Origin: Chara braunii
Taxonomy: Eukaryota > Streptophyta > Charophyceae > Charales > Characeae
DNA: 37,670 bases
Assembly: GCA_003427395.1 (NCBI GenBank)
Contig: BFEA01000044.1
Span: 1,856,381-1,894,050 of the forward strand
Reading direction: 5' to 3'
Shown: positions 12,073-22,215 of the stretch, one piece after another
Position numbering within the stretch: position 1 is the first letter of the stretch
Layout: each line of letters starts with the position of its first letter
Made by a program: the position numbers and the translations under genes
Notes under the pieces: model-generated
What the model saw: only the letters and a program-made list of their open reading frames with translations
Told to the model about the DNA's origin: nothing
Database searches by the model: none

Positions 12073-12225
12073 TGCGAGGGTTTACATCTCAGCATAAGGC
12101 CCTGCAGCAGGTGTGCGCCCGCCCTGAGTGAAGGTGGGTCCCCTGAATCTCAATGTGCCCTGAGTTCGTCAATTTTTATCATTGTAAGAGGTAACACGCA
12201 TACCTTCTCTTTCTTTGTGCTTTCA
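12073..12225 (+). repeat. 3' LTR of the chromovirus
   Basis: It starts TGCGAGGGTTTACATC directly after the polypurine tract and matches 7149-7254 for about 105 bases. The end at the CA of 12224-12225 is a guess based on the usual TG...CA ends and on loose likeness to the bases before the PBS (CTCTTTCTC...GCAATTTG). Confidence 0.55.
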
Positions 12226-12366
12226 ATTTGTTTCTTTCATTGAGTTCATTTTCAATGCCCGTGGAGACTCGTAAACAAAAGAAGAATTTCACCGCATGCG
12301 TGGAGGTGACTTCTTTGTTGCCTACTTGGTTCAGCAAGGGTTCAACAATTCCACTTGCTCCATCCC

Positions 12367-12440
12367 CAAGCCCATCTTGCGTACCCCGTGTGGAGAAATA
12401 AAGTTAGTAGTAGCACCACAATCAACCAAGACACGAAGGA
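12367..12440 (-). pseudogene. Retropepsin-type aspartic protease fragment
   Basis: On the minus strand the frame reads VLVDCGATTNFISPHG and continues RKMGLG. It fits the LVDSGAT-NFIS signature of Ty3/gypsy proteases, with the catalytic Asp at 12421-12423. Stops appear within about 20 codons. In a gypsy element this protease follows gag, and a minus-strand gag remnant does lie just upstream at 12931-14353. The pair is probably one element truncated at the border with the plus-strand LTR. Confidence 0.65.
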
Positions 12441-12930
12441 AGCGCGCGAAGAAAATCAACTTCGTTGTCCCTTGAGCACGCTGTTGTTTCATCTCAGCCC
12501 AATGCTATAGGTGATAATGGAGATGATGGGGCTTCAAGAGAGGACCAATGGACTAAATCAGGGGCTTCAAGAGACATGACAAGTATCGACCTTGGAATCA
12601 GCAGATGATGGGGCTTCAAAAGACGACCAATGAACTAAATCAGGTTCCTTAGGAACTTCCACTTACCGGTTCAATCTCCCTTGCTATAGAGGGTGTTGAT
12701 AACTTCTCTCCGCCCGGTTCTTGTTTCCCTGCAGCCTATAATTGTCTTGGACCTTATGATCACTTTCTAGCAATGCAGGCAAACTCCCATTTTAATCCTA
12801 GCCTTAAATTCGTTATCACTGATCAGGAGTTCCAACCAAGGTTTGGTTGTAGCATCCTCCAATTTGGCAGGGATTTTGGCTCCCCTAGGGAGTACGACAA
12901 AGTTATTTCTTGAGTTTCCGTTTGGTCCCT
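12441..12930. other. Gag-protease spacer with a local repeat
   Basis: GATGGGGCTTCAA...ACCAATG-ACTAAATCAGG occurs twice (about 12524 and 12607), with GGGGCTTCAAGAGA once between. I see no conserved domain. The stretch lies between the protease motif and the gag remnant of the same strand. Confidence 0.35.
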
Positions 12931-14353
12931 TCATATTGGCGGATTTCTAAAGGTATTCATTTTTTCTTTTTCGTTATTAATGTCAGACTCTTGGGCTGAA
13001 AAGGAACACGTATCAGCGTTTTGTTCTTGGTTGTCACCAAGAGTGGGATCATCTGCATAGGCCTCCTCATCAGCCTCCAACAAGTCATGCATAGCAAAGC
13101 GGCTGCTCCCTCGAAACTGTCTGCCGCCAATAGGCTTTTTATTGTCTTTCATGAAAACAAGGTATTGAGCCTCGAGACATCCTGCATAAGAAGGAACCTT
13201 CCTAGATGATGTATGTAGGTACTAGGAACCATCCCTTTTACCACATCCAAGCACGATTGATCAATCATTTCCAATCCAGGAGATAGGATTGGAGGTTTTT
13301 TTATGGAGCTCGTCCAATCGTTGCGCTTGACGTTGTCAAGCTGGTTTCTCACCCTCACAGCACTGTTTGATTAGGATTTCTTCGAGTGTGGCAATAGGCA
13401 TGGCTTGAAGCCACTGTACCAAATCAATCTTTGGAACCCTAACTCGTACAGATTGGACTTCTAAGAAGCACCATACAATAGGTTCAACATTCGTTCCCAA
13501 GATCAAGGACTGAGTCTCTATCCGAGTTCCCAGCACCTTAAAGTAACCTCTCATGGAGCTGATCCAGAACTCAATGCCGTCCCCGCCATGATACTTAAAC
13601 GGTACCTGCACCACCTTCCAGTCCACATAGGAACCACTATAGCTGGGACCAGCATCTGTTGGTTCCGACCTTGAGGCTGCAGTAGTTGCAGAACTACCCT
13701 CATTGCCATTTGTTGCACCAACAACAAAGTCTGCACCTACTGCAGGTCCTGATTCAAACACACGCAATGGAGAAGAAGAAGAAGAAGAAGAAGAAGATAC
13801 GGTAAGAGGGGCGAGACTAGTTTCAATAGCAGCTCCGAAACCAAGGGGTAGAGGAAGAGGATTAGGCACATGGGGATATCGCAGTTTAACGACTTCTACC
13901 GCCAAGTCACGGTACTTGTCGGTCTCGATCAAGTCCTCCTAAAGTTTTTGGGAGAACTGAGTTGTATGATCTTCAAGCATACAGGGTAGAACTTTAGCGG
14001 TGAAGATGGACTGCATTTGTTCCCCGCACTCCTCTTTGCTCAGTGAGGGAACAATTTCCAAAATAAACAAGTGACTACCGAGCAATGTCTTCTTCCTTTC
14101 CTCCTCCGCCTGTTGTTCCTTTTGTAAAGCACCTTCATAGAATGCCTGCAGATGCGGTTTTTCCGCTTCACTAAGCTGCATTCAACAAGGTCAGCCATTG
14201 TGCTGAAGTCATGCGTGGTTGGGCCATATTTGGACCGTTACTGTTGACAGTTGTGTTAGAGAGACGCTTGCCAACAAAAGAATCAATCAGACTCTCAAGG
14301 GGTACATTGTCCCTCTCGCTTGGATGAATGCTCTGCTTTCCGGTTCGGGTCAA
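12931..14353 (-). pseudogene. Ty3/gypsy gag-like polyprotein, broken
   Basis: Reading from 14353 downward, three open pieces chain with frame changes. The first has a head with SIHPSERDNVPLESLIDSF. The second is a Glu/Lys-rich segment (13939-14181, KEQQAEEERKK) likely to form a coiled coil. The third is a longer piece (13336-13932) with a Ser run and then FKYHGGDGIEFWISSMRGYF, which resembles the start of a retrotransposon gag core. Downstream, 12931-13358 contains GLEMIDQSCLDVVKG and RRFAMHDLL-like sequence. The protease fragment at 12.4 kb follows on the same strand. The gag call is by order and resemblance, not by a decisive motif. Confidence 0.5.
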
Positions 14354-15405
14354 CTCAAATTGTCACTTCCCTTCTCTCTTCTTGCGAGAGTGTAAGATTA
14401 AGCTGGCGAGACACTTCGAAAAGACTTTGTGCGGCAATTTGTGAGAGGCAACAGTGAGAGGCACTCGCACCTGGAATCTGACCTAAGGGAGACACTTGGC
14501 GACTTTAGGGCTTCCCTCAAGTTGGTAAGGCACTCTACATTTACGGACTGCAAGTTGCAACTTTGATATTCAGCATTGACGGGGGATCTAGCGTTGCACT
14601 TTCGTGTCGGAGTCAGACCCTCCTAGCAAATAGGACACTAGTGTAGGTGTGGCATTAAAGGTGCCAGGAGAACCATATGACAAGAGGGTGAGTTCAACTT
14701 CATCTCAAAGCTCAGGCCACTCAAATAAGTGTCGTGCACCTACGAAATGCCCATGAATATGTACATGGTATTGTTTGCCTTGTTGGGGTTATTCTGGGTT
14801 TCTTTTCCTACTCCTCTATGGTCTTGATGGTGTGTATGTGTATGCAAACTGCTTTCTCACCTCATGGATTAAAAATGAGGTATCTTGCTTTGAACGCCAT
14901 ATCTATTTCCATTGTCTTTTTATCTCTGAATTGTTGTAGCTAGTAGGTTCTCTCTGAAGTTGAAATTCGTTTTCCAGTTCGGTAGAGACAGAAAGTAGGT
15001 CCATGTGGAACTCCACTTGGTTGGGACTCAGTCATGGCCTACGTGGGACCCTTAAGGTACCCAGTCGGACCGGCCCCAAGCAAGAAGGGCCCCTTAGGCC
15101 CAAATTTGTCTGACGTCGGATCATTTTTTTTCTATTTTGAATCCAAAGTTTTACTCTTCGGTTAGGGGACTCGCTGGTGAGGCGATCTCGACAAAGACAT
15201 TTTGTATACTTTTACCGTACCTTATACAAAACTCTCCATTGATGCATGTCATTACTCGATGCTTGAATTTGTTGTACGTTCACGGAGCTGCTCAGATTGG
15301 GTCATTACTCGATATGATCAGGCTGAGACGCTGGACCAGAACTCTATCTTAATTTTTTAATTTTTTTATTTGGCGGCTTTCTAGCCCAAATGTATTGCCG
15401 CTAAG
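14354..15405. other. Unassigned sequence
   Basis: No coding or RNA feature is recognisable on either strand. GGCCC-rich short palindromic words cluster near 15060-15110. The stretch could be LTR or leader of either neighbouring gag remnant. Confidence 0.4.
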
Positions 15406-15900
15406 ATGTTGGAGGAGCACGCGAAGTATGACCTCCCGATAACCATGTCGAACTTGTTGGATGTGCGACGCGCCAAGTATGCTACACCCGACCACTTCTT
15501 AGAAGACTTAGAGAGGGTCGCAAGGAGGATACCTTTCCAGGATGAGGCACAAAAATGCCATGTCCTTCTAACCAACTTCGCATAGGATGAAAGGACGAAC
15601 ACGGTTAGTCGGGCCGCTTATTATCCTCTGAAGTGGGAAGAGGTCGTCGAGATGGTCCGAGAACTCCATTCGGTGTCAAACCGAAAATGGACCCTGAAAC
15701 AACTGAAAGTGATAACAAGTGTGAGAGAAGGAAATACTGAGGTTGTTCGGGGAGGGAATCTTAAGGCTGAGGAAATCCTTGGTCTTCTTGTCAAGCTTAA
15801 AAGTTTTAAGCGACTAACCCTCCCTGCGCCTGCGACAAAAGCCTTAGTTGGGCTCGGAGAAGGAAAGGAAGAAAGGAGAAAAGCAAAAGGAAAAGAGTGA
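15406..15900 (+). pseudogene. Gag-like domain with one in-frame stop
   Basis: One frame runs from the ATG at 15406 to 15900 and is broken only by the TAG at 15583-15585. It reads KYATPDHFLEDLERVARRIP and later YYPLKWEEVVEMVRELHS, then a basic Lys/Glu-rich tail. Aromatic and acidic helices of this kind fit a retrotransposon gag domain, but no zinc knuckle or protease follows. It could also be a host helical protein fragment. Confidence 0.35.
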
Positions 15901-17099
15901 GAGTGAGAGCAGCGATGATGATGATGCTAGGCGAAGGAGGAGAGAACGGAGAAAGAGATGTGTGTGTCTGTGTGTGTGTGAGTGAGAGAGAGAGTGAGAG
16001 AGAACAAGTAAGTCTCCAACCTCGCAGCTGGCCTCACGGTACTTCCATCGGTAGGATGAGCAAAATTGAATGACTCTTCCGCTAGAACATGGAAATATAC
16101 ACTGCCTGGTTAAATCTGTCCAACAACTGTCGAACAGGACTTTCTTCGATCGACGACGAGGACCCCGATACAAACGCGGAGCGAAAACAAACCCTGTTCA
16201 TAAAGCCCCAACAGCAACTTTACCAAGCGCCCCCCCCAAAAAAATGTACAAACGCGTCGGCCCGTCCACGGAACGCTTTGCTTCTCACTCCGCGCGGAAA
16301 CCTCACCACTGCAGCGCGACACCAAATTTCCCTGGTGGCGGGACTGCCGCACTGCAACGATTTCCCTTGGGCCCGTCGGGAAGCGTCACGTTGGGCCCTT
16401 CGCAGTTTTTAATAGTATATATATAGAGAGGAAGGATCACTATCTCTTGGAGAACCTCTCTGTCCATAACTCCAAGCACTTTGTAAGGAGATCTGAATAT
16501 ATACCAACAATTTTCTTCTGTCTCTTGAGAGGTCTTGAAGGCCCTGCCCCTCTACGACTTACAAACTAGTTTTCCCTCCCCTGGACTCTGTATATCCCCT
16601 CTCTAAATAGGAGCACTTCAATCCCCGAGTTGGTACTCCCTAGCGACATTTAACAAGAAGTGTGTGACTATTGTCCTCAGTTGCCTTCCCCGTAAGAGAA
16701 GATGTCGGCTACATTTTCCACGTAGCCCCAACAACTTTTCGATTTTGTGTTGGCTAAAGTAAACACTAGAGATCTACTCAGCCGCTGCACTTGGTTCCAT
16801 ATGCACAGCACATGAACGATTAGTGTATTTTTGAGTAGAGTCCATGCCTGCGAGAGACCCCTTCTCGAGACCGTTTCCACATACTACCACACTCACAGGA
16901 CCCTTAAATGTCGCCACCCAAAAGGCTAGCAGGTCATTTCTAAACCACCTCTCATCTAGCTTCTCTAAGGACTCAGACACACCCCATGAACAGAGCATCA
17001 TCTCGTGCGGATGTGCCTGGTGGGGTGACTAAGGAGTCAGTAACCTCAGTTGTCGTTTGAGATGGTGAGGGATCGTCTACCAACTCAACTTGCGCAGAA
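15901..17099. other. Unassigned sequence with a short TG/AG tract
   Basis: A TGTGTGTG and AGAGAG stretch lies at 15958-16003. Beyond that I see only short open frames. Two minus-strand frames (16677-16880 and 16774-17001) follow the minus-strand reverse transcriptase and could be its decayed pol continuation, but no integrase motif is visible. Confidence 0.4.
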
Positions 17100-17103
17100 G
17101 TGG

Positions 17104-18045
17104 TTACATACCGGTCGGGCCGGATGTATTTCCCTGGGAACTGCTCACAGTGCTTTCCCTACTTGAGGTTGCACACTTGTGGTGACCAGCTTGTTTGAAC
17201 ACCGCCCCTTGGCATGGTCGTTGAGGCCACACTCTATGCAAGCGTCTCTCACATGTCAATCTCTCCACACATCCCTCGCATTCGTCAATGCATTCCCATA
17301 GCGTGTCAAGGTGTGTTAAATCAGTCAAGACGGCCGCCACCGTCCTATAGTTTTTCACAAAATTGCGGTAGTCGCCTGTCATACCCAAGAAACAAATTGA
17401 GGTCCTGAACAGTCAAGAATGCTAGCCACCTTCGCATCTTTCGCCCTAACTCCTTCCACGGATATCTCATGAGCCAAGTATAAGATCTTGGTGCAACCAA
17501 ACTCACATTTCTCCAAGTTGATCTTACACTGGTGTTGTCGCAAGAATCCAAGAACAAGGTGAACGTGTTCGACAGACTCACTAAAGATAAGAATGTCATC
17601 GAGGTACACGACGATCTACTTATCTAAGTAAGCATGGCGTGTTGGGATGTACCTGCAGCATTGCATAGGCCAAATGGCATCACCACAAACTCGTACAAAC
17701 CGTACCAAGTTTGAAAAGCGGTGTTGTGCTGATCCTCCGGTCTAATCGCAAACTGATGGTAGCCGAACTTTAAGTCTATCTTCGTAAAATAGCTTCATCC
17801 CTGCACCCTATCCAATAGGTCGTCAATGCGGGGTAGAGGCTCTGCGTTCTTCACAGTGATGGCATTGAGGCCTCTATGATCAATCCACATCCTCAACGAT
17901 CCCCGTATCTTCGATACAAATAAAGCTTGTGACCCGTAGGGAGATGTACTAGGCCGTATCCAACCCTTCTCCGTGATCTCTTTCAGTTGTCGACGGAGTT
18001 CGTCCAACTCCGTCGGAGCCATCCTATAGACCCTCCACTTTGGTA
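17104..18045 (-). pseudogene. Ty3/gypsy reverse transcriptase (and start of RNase H), broken
   Basis: Minus-strand landmarks in order are MAPTELDELRRQLKEITEKG, WIRPSTSPYGS, SLRMWIDHRGLNAITVKN and PLPRIDDLLDRVQG. A frameshift near 17796 follows, then [18 protein letters not shown] (first catalytic Asp), [10 protein letters not shown], a stop near 17625, and VVYLDDILIFSESVEHVH with the YLDD catalytic box intact at about 17600. Then come LEKCEFGC, SVEGVRAKDAKV and, after another shift, GDYRNFVKNYRTVAAVLTDL, the usual junction to RNase H. At least three frame breaks make it inactive. A gag N-terminus lies about 160 bases upstream on the same strand. Protease and most of gag have therefore been deleted from this copy. 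Confidence 0.88.
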
Positions 18046-18202
18046 TTTTACGACCTAGGATGATTTCTATGGCGTGGACAACCTCCCTCTCAAAGACTCA
18101 CGAAGGCTTCTCAAACTGCAAGCCCACCATTTGACTGCAGGATGATCCTGCGCTCATCCCACTAGATGAGACATAGGACGCAGCGGAAGTCCCTGATGCC
18201 TG

Positions 18203-18823
18203 CTAACCCTGAGTGGTTGCTGCAGAAGTAGCCATGGCGCCAGCACTGGCTGCTGCTGCTGCTGCTAACACACGTTCCGCTGCTGCTGCTGCCTCAATGG
18301 CCCTTTGCAGATGATGGGCCCTTGCTTCGGCCTCTGCTGGGCATGCTGGGTTGGGGCCCAGTAGCTTCACGTTGGGCAAAAGTGTCTGCGCACGGGCCCA
18401 TGCATTGCCTAGGATCGCAGCTTCGAGATGTGTCCAACCACCCCAAGTAGCCTGCAACGTGTTCCCTGATGTCTGATAGGCCGAGAGGCCTGCTTCCATG
18501 TACAAGCCTCCAGGATCCTGGAAGCTTCCATGAGGATTATGATTCTCACGAGCAGGTCATCTGTAAGCAGCACGTGGCAACTGTCTGGGCCCCACCATGC
18601 AGAAATGGTGTAACTAAGGCCCCATGTTGAATACAGGTCCGCCTTCACTTAGAGCGGGCACGTTACTTGCTGGGGTTTGTGCCTCTTGTGCAATGGAAGG
18701 TCGCGGCCTAGCAGCCACTGTGAGGGCAAAGTCCTCGCAAGTACCTTTCCCCACTTGAAAAGCAAATACGCGGCCATTTACACGGGCAACTTTCCGGGCA
18801 GGGCCACCGTTGATAAATTTCAT
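18203..18823 (-). pseudogene. Gag N-terminal region of the minus-strand element
   Basis: The frame ending at 18203 carries HLQRAIEAAAAAERVLAAAA, similar in position and composition to the plus-strand gag start at 9.4 kb (ILQRARAAAADAERALAEA). Upstream, overlapping frames read SNVPALSEGGPVFNMGP and align with the decayed copy at 6.6 kb. The TAA that closes it lies only about 160 bases before the reverse transcriptase remnant, whereas an intact element would have over 1 kb of gag and protease there. Confidence 0.5.
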
Positions 18824-18933
18824 CCGCGGCCCATGTCAAGTTTCAGGCCTCATCCATGGCCCGTGTTGCGTTTCAAGCCTCGTCCGTGGCCCGTGTTACG
18901 TTTCAGGCCTCATCCGTGGCCCGTGTTACAGGC
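18821..18933. repeat. 30-bp tandem repeat, 3.8 copies
   Basis: The units start at 18821, 18851, 18881 and 18911 and follow the form CATCCGTGGCCCGTGTTACG then TTTCAGGCCT. The period is exactly 30, so every frame keeps a 10-residue repeat such as GLIRGPCYVS. It lies just upstream of the minus-strand gag remnant. Confidence 0.9.
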
Positions 18934-19909
18934 TGATTAGATTACCTTTTGTCTTCTTCTCTTGCTTCCTTTTGGCTGAAGGAGGATTGGATTACTGTTC
19001 TCTTTCTTCTTTTCTTGTTCCCTTTTGGCTGAATGTTCTAGTTTCTCTCTAGCTGAGGGACTGCGAGAGCGGGACCCTGCCTGCATTGTTGGGCTGGCGT
19101 TGCATTGGCTCTCAAAACAATCTTTTTGGTCTTTTTTGCCCTTCTGTTTTCTGTCTTCTTAGATCATTAGTGCAAAAAATGAATACTGCAGGGGGAGGGA
19201 AGAAAAGGTTCCCAAGCGGGAGCCAACCGTCGGTTAATATCTGACTTTTTACGTTCCCTAAAAGCAAGGAGGGGGTGAATGGCAACACTGGTAGCCGTAG
19301 ACGACAGATCATGAGTTCAAACTCGGCAAAACGAGGCAGCGCCATGGCTGCACGTTGCTCAAGCCCTGAGGGCACTCCTCTTGTCTGCAATTTGGAAGGA
19401 ACACACCGGTCACTTGTTTCGGAAATGAGTAGATAGTAGACGCGGGCTGTTTTTCTACCCCATATCAGAGCTCACAGTCCGCATCAAAGAAGCTCGAATC
19501 CGGTTCTGAGAGCCCGCATCGAAGAACATTAAATCTGGTTCCGACAGCCCGCATTGAAGATCAGATCGGCCTCTGTATCCCGCCAGACTGGAGTAGGAAA
19601 AGCAGCAGGAGCATAAGCAGGAACCGTTAGCTGGTGCTTTTGGCTTCTAAGTGGAGTTTGCAAAACACCCGAGTGGTTAGTGACCCAGTTCGTGGGCCCG
19701 TTTTCTTCCCTCCTCTTTGTGCTGGCAGTTTGATAGGCTTGTCCTACGGCACAGTGAAATTGTGGACCGAATATCTTCAGCGTGGTTCTTTTCAACTTGG
19801 TTTCAGCGCTAAGGTCAATGCACAAGATTCCTTCACTAAGTGAATTATCAGTGATTATCAACCATAATGATGATCTACTGTCCACGAAAGAGTCGTAATT
19901 GAAGGATTC
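18934..19909. other. Unassigned sequence with a 35-bp triplet repeat
   Basis: At 19476-19560 a 35-bp unit starting AGCCCGCATCGAAGAA appears three times with changes (19476, 19511, 19546). Nothing else is recognisable. Short plus-strand TTCTTTTGGCTGAA words repeat near 18975 and 19020. Confidence 0.5.
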
Positions 19910-20083
19910 TTAGGGCCAAGTCCCACTAGCACGAGTTTGGTTTTGATTCCTATCCCGGTGTGGCACCATGCGGCAGGGCGGCACCGTGTGACACCATTTC
20001 AAAGCTTTTTTGAGGAATTCTGAAAACCGTGTAGAAGGGTCCTGCAATGATGACAATCTGCCAGGAGTTTCAGGCATTGTTAG

Positions 20084-20333
20084 GTCCTAATTTTGTTGCT
20101 GTGCAAATAGTAGGACGGTAGATCTTTCTCACCCTCTCATTGGCCATCACTTGTGCTAGGTATTCTTTCACATAGTTGGAGGGGTTTTCATTCCTGCCCG
20201 GTGTTTTGATGGGTCAGGAATGAAAACCAGTTGGGAAATTGGTAAGGGCCAGAATTTTGAAAAAAATGGTGAGAAGAGTGTGTTAGTCTGAGCAGACTGC
20301 CCTCTCTCTCTCTCCCTCTGTGTCTGTGCACAC
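20084..20333. repeat. Left inverted arm of the fold-back element
   Basis: This pairs with 20495-20737 over most of its length, with scattered mismatches and small indels. It contains the nested palindrome at about 20188-20233. A transcript across both arms would form a long double strand around a 161-base spacer, which itself contains the hairpin GTATTTTCC...GGAAAATAC (20382-20410). Confidence 0.85.
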
Positions 20334-20494
20334 TCTACGCGCTCCACCTCACCAAATGTGGAAACGAGTGGAAATGAGAATGTATTTTCCACCTGTACAT
20401 GGGAAAATACATCCCCATAGTTTTTGCCTTTCGTGTCTGTGGTGAGAAGCGCCAAAGGCTGTGGACTGGACGTCCACGCACAAAGCATGTGCGT

Positions 20495-20737
20495 GTGTGC
20501 ACAGACAAAGAGGGGGAGAGAGAGAGGGCAGTCTGCTCAGACTGACACACTCTTCTCACCATTTTTCCAAAACTCTGGCCCTTACCAATTTCTTAACTGG
20601 TTTTCATTCCTGACCCATCAAAACACCGGCCAGGAATGAAAACCGCTCCAACAATGTGAAAGAAAGCACAATTGATGGCCAATGAGAGGGTGAGAAAGAT
20701 ATACCGTCCTACTATTTGCACAGCAACAAAATTAGGA
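20495..20737. repeat. Right inverted arm of the fold-back element
   Basis: This is the reverse complement of the left arm, including the (GA) run at about 20513-20528 opposite the (CT) run at 20301-20319. It contains the second copy of the nested CAGGAATGAAAACC palindrome (about 20599-20645). Confidence 0.85.
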
Positions 20738-20843
20738 CGGACCCATCCCTTCCCTATCTGCAGCTGAAACTGAAAAGAGTGTCGCAGGCACGAACGGTCC
20801 TCATTCCTATAGTTCTCTGACCGCTAGTGGGACTTGGCCCTTA

Positions 20844-21733
20844 TTGTAAAATCATACTACTGTATGTCAGACCTATCCAGTATATAGCCTCCTATCAGAA
20901 ATCCCTGTTCTCGGAGTGTTCTTAACAGCTTCCTGATGGTTGCACGCAAAAACAATCTAGGACTTCGTACTCCGTAGTAATGGGACTTCTTTTTTTTTTA
21001 CCCTCAATGTTTCATCATCACCTCATCGTAGTAATGGGCCTTAGTAGTAATGGGACTTAGGATATACCGAGATAGTTTCCTTTTTTTCTTATTTTCAGCT
21101 CTGATTTTACGTAGTTGTTTTGTGTTCTTTGCAGTTGCTAGGTTGCCTCTTTTTTTTCCAGCTCTCATTCTAGTTACTGAGGTGTGGACATCCTGGGCCC
21201 AACGGGGAGAGGCGTGCGTGAATTAACATTGTAAAAGATTATGACTTGCCGGTAAATGTGGCCTCGTAGACTGGACAGAGGGTACGGCGATAAGACTGTG
21301 TGGGTTTCACTTGGGGGGGGGAGGGAAGGGGGGGGGGGGGGCGGGGCGCGAGAAAAAACAGATGCACGGAGCAATCGCAGCGCAGCCGGGTTTGGTCATG
21401 GAGCCTGTAGCATTTCGAACTCGTGTTTTGCTGGCTTTCGACTGCGGAAAGCAAGAGGAGATCACCCCTGCCAGCGGTCCTCGGATGGATGGAAAAATGA
21501 ATCCCTTAGAGCCGCCGTCAGAGAGAAAAATTAACCCCAGTGAACTCTGGCTGAACGTATCAACGTATCCCGACGGTCTCTTTGGTCCACGTACACGCAC
21601 AGGTAGAGCAATATCACACTTGGCCTTCAGGGCGTCCAGGTAGCCACGCTTGGCTGCGGGAAGGCGAAAAGGTAGCCCAGACAGAATGCACCTGGGCCAT
21701 GAAAAGCGCCCACGTGCACATGGACAAAAGATG
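20844..21733. other. Unassigned sequence with poly-G tract
   Basis: GTAGTAATGGG occurs three times near 20976, 21029 and 21044, each followed by a CTT-like word. A G-rich tract at 21313-21344 carries many runs of four or more Gs and could form a quadruplex. Frames across 21300-22000 are dominated by Gly or Pro runs from homopolymers and give no family. Confidence 0.45.
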
Positions 21734-22215
21734 AGCGTTGGGAAGAAAGAACCCGTCAATGTACCCCGGGATATTATTTCTATCCTTCGGGAATTCCCAC
21801 CTAACCGGCCCCCCCCCCCCCCCCCCCCCCCCCCCGCCCCGCCCCAAACTGCGTTCCCAAACGGTCGTCTTTCTATACTTGTAGCGGCCCCGCCCCAAAC
21901 TGCGTTCCCAAACGGTCGTCTTTCTATACTTGTAGCGTTGGGAAGAAAGAACCTGTCCATGTACCCCGCCAACCCACGGTCATTATCGCTGCATCTAGCC
22001 CGAAAGTTGGCCAAAGTACAGCTATAATGACTGCCAGTTCTGCTCGGGTGCCGACGGTATTAGTAACAATTCGGCCCTGTTTTTCCCGGTCACATGGTGC
22101 TATAAGATCACTAGAACAACACCGTCTGGGGCTACCGTCTTCACCCGAAGAGAACGTAGTACGGTCATTATCGCTGTATCTAGACTGAAAGTTGCCCCAG
22201 ATGCCGCTATACGTT
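21734..22215. repeat. Nested repeat block: 51-bp exact tandem, 200-bp and 185-bp direct repeats
   Basis: Bases 21836-21886 and 21887-21937 are an exact 51-bp tandem duplication right after a run of 27 Cs (21809-21835). AGCGTTGGGAAGAAAGAACC recurs at 21734 and 21934 (200 apart), followed by ATGTACCCCG. ACGGTCATTATCGCTG recurs at 21976 and 22161 (185 apart), followed by ATCTAG and GAAAGTTG. These overlap to form a compound repeat without any recognisable gene. Confidence 0.8.

Larger units (their letters stand above)
7149..12225 (+). mobile_element. Internally deleted Ty3/gypsy chromovirus, plus strand
   Basis: Parts in order: an LTR-like segment starting TG at 7149, a tRNA-iMet-like primer binding site at 8125, gag (9363 to about 10800), integrase zinc finger and core (10906-11650), a chromodomain-like tail (to about 12000), a polypurine tract (12059-12072) and a 3' LTR starting TG at 12073. 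About 105 bases of the two LTR starts match. Protease, reverse transcriptase and RNase H are absent: gag is followed within about 110 bases by the integrase zinc finger. The bases flanking the two proposed ends do not give an obvious 5-bp target duplication. A composite of two related elements therefore remains possible. Confidence 0.5.
19913..20840. mobile_element. Fold-back Harbinger/Tourist-type element (MITE-like)
   Basis: The element is 928 bp. The 18-bp terminal inverted repeats are perfect: GGGCCAAGTCCCACTAGC at 19913-19930 and its complement at 20823-20840. TTA flanks both ends (19910-19912 and 20841-20843), the usual target duplication of PIF/Harbinger and Tourist elements, whose termini also begin GGSC. 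Inside are long imperfect inverted arms of about 245-250 bp (20084-20333 and 20495-20737). They share TAATTTTGTTGCTGTGCAAA, TAGTAGGACGGTA, TCACCCTCTCATTGGCCATC and AGTCTGAGCAGACTG. Each arm holds a smaller palindrome, GGTTTTCATTCCTG with CAGGAATGAAAACC. There is no transposase frame, so the element is non-autonomous. Confidence 0.9.

Noticed and set aside
21307-22014. 235-codon minus-strand frame with Gly and Pro runs
   Set aside because: The runs come from the C and G homopolymers, and the repeated peptide comes from the 51-bp DNA duplication.
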